Assembly: GCA_021397845.1 (NCBI GenBank)
Contig: CM038053.1
Location: forward strand, 83,451,157-83,515,156
DNA length: 64,000 nucleotides
Direction: 5' to 3'
Source of the DNA: Areca catechu
Lineage: Eukaryota; Streptophyta; Magnoliopsida; Arecales; Arecaceae
The translations under genes were made by a program, and so were the position numbers. The notes under the pieces are model-generated. The model made no database searches, was not told the origin of the DNA, and saw only the letters and a list, made by a program, of their open reading frames with translations. Below, piece after piece: positions 33,661 through 44,278 of this stretch (positions are counted from its first letter, which is position 1; every line of letters begins with the position of its first letter).

Positions 33661-34047
33661 CTTGTAAGGGTATGTGGATGCAAGTTATGCAGGTGATCTT
33701 GATACAAGAAGGTCTATTATAGGTTATATCTTCTGCATGCATGGTGGACCAGTGTCTTGGAGATCTACCCTTCAACCTATCACTACTTTATCTGTAATAG
33801 AAGCTGAGTATATAGGTATTATAGAGGCTGTAAAGGAAGCACTATGGCTTAGAAGGCTAGTTGCTGAAATGGGGGTAAAACAATGTATGGTGGTCTTGCA
33901 CAGTGATAGCCAAAGTGCCATACATTTGACTCAGAACTCAGTCTATCATGCACGTACAATAAAGCATATAGATGTGAGATACCACAGGATTATAGAGCTA
34001 GTGAGGAAAGAGAAGTGGCACTGGTGAAGGTCCATACAAAGAAGAAC
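33661..34047 (+). pseudogene. C1 copia RNase H remnant, truncated
   Basis: Reads GYVDASYAGDLDTRRSIIGY, then GGPVSWRSTLQP, SVIEAEYIGIIEAVKEALWL and LHSDSQSAIHLTQNSVYHAR with TIKHIDVRYH. The D-E-D-type acidic positions are visible. After a one-base shift near 34010 it reads VALVKVHTKKN and stops exactly at the S1 LTR tip (34048). The usual PADM..K tail and the C1 3' LTR are missing. Confidence 0.88.
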
Positions 34048-34716
34048 TGATGGGGACATCAGTAGCACAGATCCGATGCAGATAACTTTAATTCAAGAAT
34101 AAGTTGTTTTAGAATTGGAGTTTTAGGAAGTTTATATTTTTTATAAAAAAATAAGTTTGTTAGGATTAGGATATCGAGTTTGTTAGGATTTGGATGGCCT
34201 TATTTGTATTGAATTTGAACCATCATTATCTTTCTATCATGTATTCAAATTCAATGAGGGTTGGAAAGGTCTATAAATACAACCCTCATTTCTTGTAAAT
34301 AATTGTTGAATGAAAATTAGTTTTTAGGAAAGAGTGATTCTTCTTTTTCGCACCGCATGAAGAGGGTGAAGGCCCAAACAATCGCTCCTTAAGAAGAGTA
34401 CGAGAGGTACAACCCAGGACATGATGCGAGGTCATGTCTAGTTATCCCCTTCCTTGATTTCACCTTCTTTATGGCCCTCATGTCCTTTAAGATTTATCCT
34501 AACGGCTCCAAGTAGTGAGATGGGTGGGATGCCCTAGAGGTGAGTGGTCTTTCCATGAGTGTGAGTTCCATAGTCCATGAGAGTCCAAATTTTTTCTACC
34601 TTCCATCTCCATTTCATTCACCACCTTAGAAAAAAAATTTAAAAATCTAAGATACCCTAATCTTTGATGACTTCTTAGCTCACCGATGATCCTTTCTCTG
34701 ATCCTGTCCCCCATCA
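34048..34716 (+). mobile_element. S1, gypsy-type LTR at the C1/array boundary
   Basis: 669 bp from TGATGGGGACATC to CCCCCATCA. The middle has CTATAAATACAACCCTCATT near 34271 (TATA box), like LTR_B in reverse. No primer site follows (CCAACCGTGC) and no clear target duplication exists: AGAAC before, CCAAC after, three of five bases. Left of it is C1 RNase H, right of it the tandem array, so this is not a simple insertion into either. Confidence 0.75.
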
Positions 34717-35804
34717 CCAACCGTGCTCACATCCCAAAGGTGGCAGCGGGATGCCATCTACCATGTGACTCATAGTAGGGCAACTCCTTCTCAGCGAGCC
34801 GGGCCCACTCCATCAGGCCCATGCAGATTAGCCATGCTTACAGCCCAGAGGCAGCAGTGAGATGCCATCTACCGCATGACTCACAGCATGACAACCTTCT
34901 CAACAAGATAGGCCCACTCCATTAGGCCTGTGCTCATCAATCGAGCTCACAGCCCGAAGTTGGTAGCAAGATAACCTGCTATCTACCGCGTGACTCACAG
35001 CTTGGCTCACCCATAAGTCTGGTGCCCCACAGCCTCATGGCCATGCTCACAGCCCTGAGGTGGCACCAAGATGCCATTCTATGCATGACTTACAAACATG
35101 GCGAATCAAGAAGCTCGATGCCCCCAGCCTCGCTCATAGCCCGGAGGTGGCAGCGGGATGCCATCTACCATATGACTCACAATATGGCAAACTCATCATG
35201 CCAGCCCCTCCATCAGGCCCACCAATTCAATCATGCTCACAGCCCAAAGGCGGCACCAAGATGCCCTCTACCGCGAAACTCACAACATGATAATTCATCA
35301 TCACTCTCAAGTAGGGCCCCCCAATAAGCAAGCACTCCTAGCCATGCTCATAGCCTGGAGGCGATAGCGGGAAGCCATCTACCACGTGACTCATAGCATG
35401 GCAACTCTTTATCAGTGAGCCGAGCCCACTCCATCATGCCCGGGCTCATCAGCCAAGCCGACAGCCCGGGGGTGGCAGCAGGGCAACCCACCATCTATCT
35501 TGTGACTCACAAGTCGGCACTCTCAAGCTAGGCCCGCACTTTTCAGTCGAGCTCACAACCTGAGGCTACCATAGGGCAACCCACCATCAACCACGAGGCT
35601 CACAGCTAGGCAGTCTCAAGCTGGGTCCTTTTGACAGACCCGTGCTCAGTCGCCCCACTCACAGTCTTGATTTGTAGTTTGGAATTCCTAGAACCCTTTC
35701 ATCTACTGCATGACTCACAGTTTGGCACCTGTAAGCTAAGAAACTCATGAAGCCCTGCACCCACTACCTTACTCACAATTTGGAGATGTCCATCGAGAAA
35801 TCCA
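34717..35804 (+). repeat. Tandem array T, left part (~90-113 bp units)
   Basis: About eleven diverged units, each recognisable by GCTCACAGCC-like, GGTGGCAGCGGGATGCCATC-like and GTGACTCACAGC-like blocks. Unit starts lie near 34723, 34836, 34945, 35045, 35132, 35235, 35346, 35458, 35551, 35656 and 35769. Units become more diverged rightwards. ORFs at 35022-35327 come from the repeat and are not genes. The array continues at 57250 after C2. Confidence 0.85.
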
Positions 35805-37460
35805 TGTTGACCCCATAAGTGATTTTGATGATAACAAAAACATTGGGCTTGCATTTGTTTCTTTAACAACTCTTCATGTATTTTATAAGTTTTTGTAGGC
35901 TGAATTCATTACTCAATTTCAACTCCTATATTTTCATTTCTTGTTTTGAGTTGTGTTGTAATTGAATATTGTAAAGAAGTACCCGAAGAAAAAGGAAAGT
36001 AAATACCAATCAAATGGATTACTTCTAGATGTTTCAAGCTTTTAATTTCTTAGAAATATGTTGAGTTTGAAGACATCTTAAAGCATGAAGACTTGCTGGA
36101 TGAATTCTAGAGATAGACAGAAAAAATCACTAAAACATTCATCCGAGCTGACCCAAAGAGAAGAGAGCCGACTCTGGCACATGGCATGCATAAGGATTCT
36201 GGCACGCAGATATCTAAGCCATCTCTAAGGGACCCGAGCCAACTTGTCCAGAGTACTACTTCTTGATCAGACAAGCGAGCTGACCTAAGGGGAGTCCAAG
36301 CTGACTCTATCATATTGTTAGACATCCGAGCTGACTCTTTAATAAATCGAGCCAACTCCTCTAGAGTCCAGTAAAAGAGTTCTGAGAATCACAGCCAATC
36401 GAGTCGACTAGAATTAAAGTTAACCGACTTATCCAGACTAAAATTTTGAAGGCTTGAGGATCCGAGTAGACTATAATGAAGGCAAGCTGACTCTTATAGA
36501 GTGAGGAATCAGGACACTTTGTAAGCGAGCCAACTAGATTGAAGAGAGTCGACTCAACCAGAACTACTCTAACGATCTGAGTCGACTCGAGTAATCCGAG
36601 CCGACTCGAATGGCAGTTACAGGCATATAACAGCTAGTTCTAAAAATTGAAATTTGAATCCAAAAAGTGCTCCAACAGTCAAATATCATATCCCAATGGT
36701 CTACAATGACTAAAACTGCCTATGAAAGGTACAAGATTATATATTTGAGGGATTTAAACTACTTTGAAGTAAGTTTTTAAAAAGTGATAAAGAGTTAATG
36801 CATTATTGAATATCCAACCAAGTCAACAAGCAAGAGAGCACTGAGAGCATTCAAGATAGCCTTCAAGCCTTCACCGACTCTCATCTGAAGTTTGAAGCAC
36901 TTAGTAAGAAGCTATAGAATCTATTAAAGCGCATTGAAGTGCATTCAAGTGGGCTTCTCTCAAGCTGCATTGGCAACCATTTGACAAAAAAATTGTTTGT
37001 CAATCTCTTGCTTTTCTTTTTAATTCATTTTGAATTATTGAGTTTTAGTGAGCCCAGTTGAAAAAACCAAATGGGTTCTTGGTTAGCCTTTATTAAAACC
37101 AAGTGTTGGGTTCTTTATGATCTGATAAAACCAAGTTGCATTTCTTTGGTGAGCCCGGTTTAAAAACCAAAGTGTAGAGATTTGGATTGTGAGCCTATGA
37201 AAATAATCTAACTATATCTGGTGGGGGATATAATGAAAATCCCAAGGTGTAATCTTGGGTAGTGGACATAGAAGCTGGGTTGCTCCGAACCACTATAATT
37301 GTGTGGGTTTGTGTTGTGCTTTTTTTATCTGATTTTGCTTCTACATTTAAATTCTTTATCACAGAACTTAACACCTTAAAAGGGATTTCAAAGAGCACAT
37401 TATTGCTTAAACTTTTTAATTCCCAATTCAACCCCTCTTGGAAAAGCCACATGGGCAACA
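35805..37460 (+). mobile_element. C2 5' LTR
   Basis: 1656 bp from TGTTGACCCC to TGGGCAACA. U3 (about 36130-36620) holds around 15 variants of a GAG(C/T)CGACTC motif, including perfect GAGTCGACTC palindromes near 36545 and 36580. The matching 3' LTR starts TATTGATCCC, with TG decayed to TA. Confidence 0.93.
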
Positions 37461-37476
37461 ACTAGTATTAGAGCAG
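37461..37476 (+). other. C2 primer-binding site
   Basis: ACTAGTATTAGAGCAG after the LTR resembles ACTGGTATCAGAGCAG, the initiator-Met primer site, with two changes. Confidence 0.75.
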
Positions 37477-37506
37477 TGTCTCTGAATACATTTAGAGTAA
37501 AGATTG

Positions 37507-38529
37507 ATGGCTCATCACATGAGTACATCCTTGGCCGAATGCCAATCTACTAATAGACCTCCACTCTTCACTAGCATAAATTATTCTTACTGGAAAGCTA
37601 AAATGAAAATCTGTATATACAAGCTATCGATTTTTAATTATTGAAGGTCATTCTAAAAGGGCCACATATTCTCATGATTAAAATTAATGGCATGGATGTC
37701 CCAAAGCCTGAGGAGGACTGGGATGAACATGATATGAGGATGGGGGGAATTAAATGCCAAGCAATGAACTTATTATACTGTGCTTTGGATGCCAACGAGT
37801 TTAATCGAATTTCCACTTGCTCTTTAGCAAAGAAAATTTGGGACAAACTCGAAGTGACCCATGAAGGAACTTCCCAAGTGAAGACTTTGAAAATAAATCT
37901 TCTTGTACATAATTACAAATTATTTAAAATGGAATCTACTGAAACTATCTTTGCCATGTTTACTTGATTTACAGATATTATTGATGGTTTAAAATGTTTT
38001 GGAATGGTTTACTCAAACGCTGACTTTGTACAGAAGATCTTAAGATCACTTCGGATAAATGGGACCCTAAAGTGACTGCCATCCATGAAGCGAAAGATCT
38101 AAATACCTTATCCCTGGATGAATTAATGGGTTTACTCATCACACATGAATTGGCCATGCAGCATAGAACTGATGATGATCAAAACAGAAGAAGAAAATTG
38201 CCTTCAAAGTTATATTGGAATCAAAGAAAGATGAGGAATCGGAAGATGATTGCACCTCCTCCAAAGATGATCTAGAAGATGAAGATATCTGAATGGTCGT
38301 GAGAAGATTTAGAAGGTTTATGGGAAAGAAGAAAGAAGACACAATAGAAAATTTCATAAACGAAGAGAGCACTCCAAGGACAAGGACAAGGATAAAGAAA
38401 AGGAAAAAGAATAAGTCCCACCTACTATGAATGTAAGAAATCGAGGCACATTCATCCAAATTATCCATAATTAAAGAAACATTTCAAGAAAAAGAAAAAG
38501 ACGGCGATGGTTGCCACATTCAATGATAG
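37507..38529 (+). pseudogene. C2 gag (UBN2-type)
   Basis: Starts MAHHMSTSLAE at the ATG at 37507, then PPLFTSINYSYWKAKMKI. After a frameshift the frame at 37641-37967 gives GPHILMIKINGMDVPKP, DANEFNRISTCSLAKKIWDK and LEVTHEGTSQVKT, the diagnostic gag-polypeptide blocks. The next blocks (FTDIIDGLK, ILRSLRIN, DLNTLSLDELMGLLITHEL) are in other frames to about 38170. A lysine-rich stretch and a poor zinc knuckle (ECKKSRHIHPNYP, near 38430-38470) follow. G5 splits gag at 38535. Its C-terminal part continues at 48511. Confidence 0.85.
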
Positions 38530-38534
38530 CGAGA

Positions 38535-40041
38535 TGGTGGGGACACCAGGATCAGACACAGATCCCTGGATCCCATATGATTTAATTAGTCATGTGTCAA
38601 AGTTTTGAAAATTTTGTAATCAATTAAGATCGAGTCCTGTAATAAGTTAAGGTTAGTTGATTTGTCTCAACCCTCAACCTAGTAGTATTTTGAGTCCAGT
38701 ATGAGCCTAATTTTTGTACAAGAAAGAAGGTCACCCTATTTTGGAGTTCCACCAGGCCACATCCGAGTGTCAGAGATTGCTACATCAATCCATTGGATCT
38801 TGTGTGACAACCCAGGATCTAAGATGCTTCCAGAAATCCTGATTCTTTCCAATATCTTCTAGATGCCCAAATTCCTGTCCAGATGCCAGAGCATATTCCC
38901 AAACCAGGGCATCCATGATTCCAAAGGTCTCCCTCTACATCCTAGCCCAAAGAAATCAAGTCCAAGTGCCAAGCCAAAGCCCTAAAGAAGCAAGATTCTA
39001 TAGAATATTCTTGCTACCAGGCTACCATGCCACCCCAGCTTCCAGAGGCCAAAAACCATGCACTCAAGCCCCTTTGGGCCGAACCCCTTGCTGCCCTTAG
39101 AAGCCCAACCCCTCCTAGGTGTCCTTGAAGTGTTGACCGTCAAAGCGTGTCCTTGAGTGGAATAGTCAAAGCATGAAGGAAAGGAGAAGTAGGTCAATTC
39201 CTAACCTAATGTGGGATTGTTTTTCTACCTAGCTAGGAGGACTTGTATTCCAATTTGGAAGAGAACTTGTAACCCAAGTGTAACCATGGTTATGAGGCAT
39301 GGGACTCTATAAATACCCCATCCCTTCCTCTTGTAATCAACTTTTATTCAAGATATCAAACCTGGTGTTTTTTTTGAGCTTGCGAGCTTGTGTTACTTTA
39401 TTTTTTTGGTTCTTTGGTTTGTGTTTGTATTTTTTGCTGCCCTAGCATCCTTCCACACCCTAACTCACTGCCATCCAAGCTTCACACGTCCATGAGTGCC
39501 TTAGGCCACCAAGCAGGAGATCTTCATCAAGCTTCAAGCCGCCCAGCTTCTAAACCCTAACCTGATTCTTTCTAAACCTAGTCCCCTTTCTTTTTCTTAC
39601 TTTCTATTTGATTGACCCTTGATGTTTGCAGGATTTATGAGGTGTTTCACCTCCCCAAAGGAGGCTTTCCTTGCTTCTGGAACATCCAAATCAGCCATCT
39701 AATCATGGGAACCGAACTTCATCATCTAGACTCCAATCAGAGTGCTGTGTGATCTCTTCATCGGACGTTCTTCAAATCATAGATTGGTAACATCTTCCCT
39801 TCTTTTAATTGGATTTGATGAAGATAAGCTATCCTAATCCAAGAGTTTCTTAATTCTTGGGTCATGGAATTTATTATTTTGTATGAGTTTGCTGTGATAC
39901 GATGATTCTATGCATTGCTCTTCTTCTACTAGTTCTTACTTTCATTTGGGAATTTAGCTTACAACTAAATTATAAGAATTACAAAAAAATATGTTTTTTA
40001 TTTTCCTACATGTATAGCAATCTTAGAGTCATCCCGCATCA
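38535..40041 (+). mobile_element. G5 5' LTR
   Basis: 1507 bp from TGGTGGGGACACC to CCCGCATCA, TATA box TATAAATA at 39308. The stretch 39100-39310 has an unusual number of one-base gaps relative to the 3' LTR and to G2. Confidence 0.9.
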
Positions 40042-40125
40042 TTTTGGTATCATAGCGAGTTGTGGATTAGGGTGTGCTCCTTTTTTTGAACTCAACGGTG
40101 TCGAGTTCTTCACGGTCGAGGAGAA
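40042..40125 (+). mobile_element. 84-bp remnant of a second element: primer site joined to pre-LTR hairpin and polypurine tract
   Basis: TTTTGGTATCATAGC (40042) is a primer site. Within about 50 bp the sequence reaches GAACTCAAC-GGT-GTCGAGTTC (40088-40108), the pre-LTR hairpin, and then GAGGAGAA, a polypurine tract, directly before LTR X. All internal sequence between primer site and hairpin is gone. Confidence 0.65.
40088..40108 (+). promoter_or_regulatory. Pre-LTR hairpin beside LTR X
   Basis: A 9-bp stem with one mismatch (A opposite C) and a GGT loop, 17 nt before LTR X. It is longer than in the G elements and retained although the chromodomain coding sequence is absent. Confidence 0.5.
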
Positions 40126-41668
40126 TGATGGGGATCCAGGGCAGGTCCAAGTGTTTTTCTATTTTTTTTCTTATTTTTCTCGCATTTTTTATTTTTCCTA
40201 TTACACTATTCCACCTATTCCCACTATTCCTGTTTTATTCCAGATTATTCCCTCCTTATTCTAGCTTTATTCTATCTTCATCCCGTGAGTTTAAAAAAAC
40301 CTCACAAACCCTAGCCACCATCCGCAGACCCCAAATCTGGGATGCCTGGCACCCGCGCCGTCCCCCTCCCGCCCGCTCGCCGGCCACGCCGGCCCCGCCC
40401 TCGCTAGAAAAGTCGGCCGCCGCCGCCCACGCCCGTGGGAAGACGAACGATACGAGAGGCATCCGTCCGCCCACACACCATCGCCGCCGTCTGCCACCAC
40501 CGACCCGCTGCTGGCCGCCCACCCGCCCGTCCGTCCACCAGCCCTCGCCCGCCACCGTGGCCCTCGCCGGTGCCCCTTGGCCCCACGACCGTGGGAAGCC
40601 CAAACGGCACAGCCGCGCATGTCATCCGCCCCCTGCACCGCCGTCCCGTTGCTGCTTGCCACCGCCATCCACCTGCCCACCGGCCATCGTCCCACCGTCC
40701 ACCGGCCAAGGCATGGCCGAAGGAGGTCCTTGCCAATGCCTGGGGCTCCCACGCCCGTGGGAGACCAAACGGCATGCCCTGGGCGTGCCGTGCCACCTCC
40801 GTGTCGCCGCCCGCCTATAGCCACCGCCGGCCGTCCGCCGCTCGCCATCCACCGGCCCTGTCCACCGCCTGCTTTCCAGTCGCCGACCGTCCGCTGGAGA
40901 TCATTCTCTTCACCTGTGCTCACCGCAGAGGATTTGCATAGATTTTGAAGCATCCCAGTTTTCAGAGTAGCATGCTTTCTGGAGCAGATCATCAAGCCAA
41001 CACGCTTCTCAAAGTAGATCAGCACCATATTGATGCAGCACAATTTTTGATATAATTTATTTTCTTTTGGTTTCTTGTAGCCAAGTAAGTTAGGGTTTGG
41101 TTTTTCTATATAAAGGCCCCCTCTCCCCGTGTAATAATTAAAGTTTTGATATAAGTTTTTGGATTTTCCCTGGGTTCTGGTTCTGGGCTGAGGCCCGTCT
41201 TTCCTTCACCTGCGGATGTCGTGGGGTGTGAGACCCCCACTTCCTTCGCTTGCATGCGAGCGTCGAGGGGCGCGAGGCCCTAGTTATATCCCTTTTCCAT
41301 CGAGTCCCCCTCTAGGTCTTAGGGATTTTCTTTACGGCCCAGGTAGCGATTTGTGTAGGATCCCAAGGCTCCGAGTGTAGTGAGATGGTGGGCCACCCTA
41401 GACTACATGTATGGGGTGGGTGAGATGCCCTAAAGGTGCGACGTCTCTCCATGATGGTGAGTCCCCAGTCCTAGAGTGTCCATGTTTCCTATCCTCCATC
41501 CTATGTTTCTCCACTAACAAAACTGAAAACCAAAAGAGTTCAACTATTTTAGGTTTTAGTGTCATTGTCCTAGTCCCGGGAGGCTTCTTAGCCTCCCACG
41601 GTCCTAGTTTGTTTAGGTGTTTCCCCTGTTTTTCCATAAATCAGGTTACGTCTCACCATCCCGCATCT
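40126..41668 (+). mobile_element. LTR X, GC-rich gypsy-type LTR inside G5
   Basis: From TGATGGGGATCC to CCCGCATCT, followed by a primer site TTTTGGGATCAGAGC. U3 has a T-rich start, then a very GC-rich 600-bp block (40320-40930). A TATA box (CTATATAAAGGCCCC) lies near 41107. R/U5 after 41360 resembles the U5 of S1 (GTGAGATGGTGGG and GGGTGAGATGCCCTAAAGGTG blocks), so X belongs with the S1/LTR_B group, not with G5. ORFs on both strands of the GC-rich block show no homology. Confidence 0.75.
40426..40761 (+). repeat. Minisatellite with CCCACGCCCGTGGG hairpin in LTR X
   Basis: Three imperfect units about 156-166 bp apart each carry a 14-bp inverted repeat (CCCACG-CC-CGTGGG at 40426-40439 and 40748-40761; CCCACGACCGTGGG at 40582-40595), followed by an AAACGGCA-like block in the last two. 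Confidence 0.7.
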
Positions 41669-42801
41669 TTTTGGGATCAGAGCGGGTTTATGATAGTTTT
41701 CTTTTTGCTTTGCATTCACAAACCCTAATTCAGCATTCTGTCCACTGCATTAGGTGTCCAGGATTCATTTAATTTGGCATCCTAAATATTTTTTTTTTTA
41801 TGAAACTTGGACTGCATGTCCTCTATTATGTCCTAGTAATTATCATAATTTTTAATTATTTTTATATAAAACCAAAAGTCCTAAAAATCAGCATCATAGG
41901 AACCCTAATAGAATCCTAAAAATCTCTGCAGCAGTCCAAATCCCCTAAGATTTGCATCATCATTTGATTTTATTTCTACATAAAATTTGGTAGGTAGAAT
42001 CATCACTGTCCATTCTCTGTTTTAAATTTCTTTGATTTTTTTTCATCAAATTTGTGTTAAATTCTGCATCGGTTGAAACCTAATATCATGAATTCTGCTA
42101 TTTCTGCATTTTGACTCACCAACTAACCTAATCAACTTCCAAACCTCTCAATCCAAGCCAAATTTTGTTTGCTAACCCTAGTAAACTTAAACTTAACTTA
42201 GACATCTCATAAATTAATTAAAAATCATTTTATTTTCTGATTATTTTAGATTACATCAGGACCATTGAATGTTCATCATCTTTTAATCTAATCTTAAGGC
42301 AATCAATATAACATCAGGGCTGGAGGTCATAACCTGTCCTGGGTCCAAAACAACCATCCAGCATTTCCACCCAAGTCTTAATTAAAATTAATTAGACTTA
42401 ATTGTCCCTAGTGGGCTAGGTGACACCCAACAGGTCGGTCTGAACCGTGTGGGCCAACTAGTGCATTAATCTTGTGGCTATTACTGAAAGCTTGTGTCTA
42501 AGGCTGGGGGTCCAGAGTCAAACGACCTAAGTGGATTGGTGGTTTATAATTAGGACCCTGTAACAAGCAGGGGGAGCCTCCCACCACCCCACCCCTACCT
42601 GGCCAGTGGAAGATTAGCTACTAGGTTAAGTGTAAGTTGAGCTGACTCACCCAGTTTTGCTATAGGTCTAGGAACCCTAGATTAAGCTAACCCAATTTTG
42701 CATGCTTGGCTGCACCATCTCATTTTGACTGATTGCTTGATTGTATGACCACTAGACTAGGAACCCAATATCAAAAGTCTATACCCCAACCAAACCCAAC
42801 C
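41669..42801 (+). other. G5 primer-site context and untranslated leader
   Basis: The sequence after LTR X (GGGATCAGAGCGGGTTTATG) lines up with the start of the G2 internal region (GGTATCAGAGTGAGTTTAGG) and stays collinear with G2 to the gag start. TACCTGGCCA lies at 42596-42605. Confidence 0.65.
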
Positions 42802-44275
42802 ATGGATCCCAATTTTGAGGCTTTCATAAAAGCCATGAATGACCAGATAACCCAAATGAACTACAGGTTTAACCAAGTAGACCAACAATTTGACCACTAG
42901 GATCGACCAATTAACCACTAGATTAAACCAAGTAGAGAATCAACTAGAGACTATAGGAAAACCCAAGACTCCAATGTTGACCTAATCCTGAACCATCCTG
43001 TTCCACCTCTCAAAACCCTAGGGGAACCTTAAATTTAGATCAAGTTATGGAACTCAACCCTAGGAGGACCAAAACCCAGGTTCAATTCATGGAACCCAAT
43101 CCTAGTAGAACCCAAACTCAGGAACCATACCAAGAGCCTAACCATAGGATAGTTCAACCTCAGGAAACATACCAAGAGCACAACCATAGGGAGTCCACAA
43201 CCCTGACCCTATCCAAGACCAAAACCATAGAAGGCCCAACATGAAGCCCATGATCGAGATGAAAGGACCATGAGGAATATTAGGATAGAAGCACCCACCT
43301 TTGATGGGAGTCTTGAACCAAAGGTCTATGTAGATTGGGTAGGTGATATGGATTATTATTTTGAATGGTATGAAATGAGTGAAGGGATGAAATATAAATT
43401 TGCCATGATGAAGTTGATTCATCAAGCTAGATTACATAGGACTAATCTTGAGCATACTAGGAGACAACGAGCCCTTCCACCTATCTACTTGGCAAGAGAT
43501 GAAATTGCAACTCAAAAAGAAATACCTACCAGAATCCTACAATCAGCAGCTCTTAGACCAATGGAACAAAATTCATCAAGGGAATAGATCAGTGTCAGAT
43601 ATATTGCTAAATTTGATGAGTTTGCTGTTAGGTGTAGTGTAACCGAGTCCTTAGATCAAACCCTATCCAGGTTTAGAATTGGATTGCATGAGGACATTAA
43701 AAGGGCACTATACATGAGGGAGGTCCATGATTTGGAACAAGCCTATCAAATAGCTAGACATTATGAACAATTCCAAAGAGGACCTACCTATCAGAAATCT
43801 GAACCTGTTAGGAACAATACTTAATTTCCAAGATCAAACCCAACTTGGTATACCAGGGTAGACCAATCCTAACCCCAACCCAGGATGATTTAACTCCAGC
43901 CAGTTAGGCCAAACCGTAACCTAGTCCGACCCACCCAACCTAACCCACCCGATTCAATCCCAACCCAAACCATCCCAACCCAACCCATCTCGACCTATAC
44001 TCGAGTCCAAGTCCATCTAGTGCAAGTAATTCTGCACCTACTAGAATCAACAAGGGTAAGGCACCCATGTCTCAGAAAGCTCCAACCGAGCCCCAATGCC
44101 TGCTTTAGATGTAATAGGTAGGTCACTATGCTAGTCAGTGTCCTACCAGGTCATTACACATAGGGGAGCTTGAAGAACAAGAGACTGAACCCAATGTCGA
44201 TGACTAGAAGAGAAGTTTATGAGGCTGAACCAGACTTGATAGAGAATATGAAGGAGATGAAGAATTTGATCAAGT
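42802..44275 (+). pseudogene. G5 gag with coiled coil and zinc knuckle
   Basis: MDPNFEAFIKAMNDQITQMN starts at 42802. Coiled-coil units RFNQVDQQFD follow, with stops near 42900. An EPN-x-R repeat region spans 43047-43240. The gag core (RIEAPTFDGSLEPKVYVDWV, 43285-43345; LKKKYLPESYNQQLLDQW) runs to about 43570 and in another frame to about 43790 (FRIGLHEDIKRAL, LEQAYQIARHYEQF). The zinc knuckle (about 44100-44140) reads CFRCNR then VGHYASQC after a one-base shift, with all cysteines kept, unlike G2. Confidence 0.8.
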
Positions 44276-44278
44276 AAG

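Larger units (their letters stand above)
2536..34047 (+). mobile_element. C1, old Ty1/copia element split into three pieces by nested insertions
   Basis: Pieces are 2536-5525, 12361-12421 and 32358-34047. Removing G1 and G2 puts a copia order of gag, protease, GAG-pre-integrase, integrase, RT and RNase H in line. The middle piece is about 60 bp long and reads in the same register as the linker between integrase and RT. Each junction carries the host duplication of the inserted element (GAAAG at 5521-5525 and 12361-12365; GATCA at 12417-12421 against GATTA at 32358-32362). Reading frames are full of stops, many of the TAG-from-CAG kind, so it is dead and is the oldest layer of the nest. The 3' LTR is missing: RNase H stops abruptly at 34047 against LTR S1. 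Motifs place it near the Tork/TAR lineages, but I cannot fix the lineage. Confidence 0.85.

Noticed and set aside
34043..34721. S1 as a simple solo LTR with target duplication AGAAC/CCAAC
   Set aside because: Only three of five bases match, and the two flanks belong to different sequences (copia RNase H and array T), so a simple insertion is not supported.
34717..35804. CRISPR-like spaced repeats
   Set aside because: The whole unit diverges gradually, spacers are not unique, unit length varies, and the context is a plant transposon nest. It is an ordinary diverged tandem array.
40074..41043. Long overlapping ORFs (about 250 codons) on both strands of the GC-rich block
   Set aside because: They overlap on opposite strands, consist of low-complexity P/R/A-rich translation, lie in an LTR with minisatellite structure, and show no domain. 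High GC alone lowers stop frequency.
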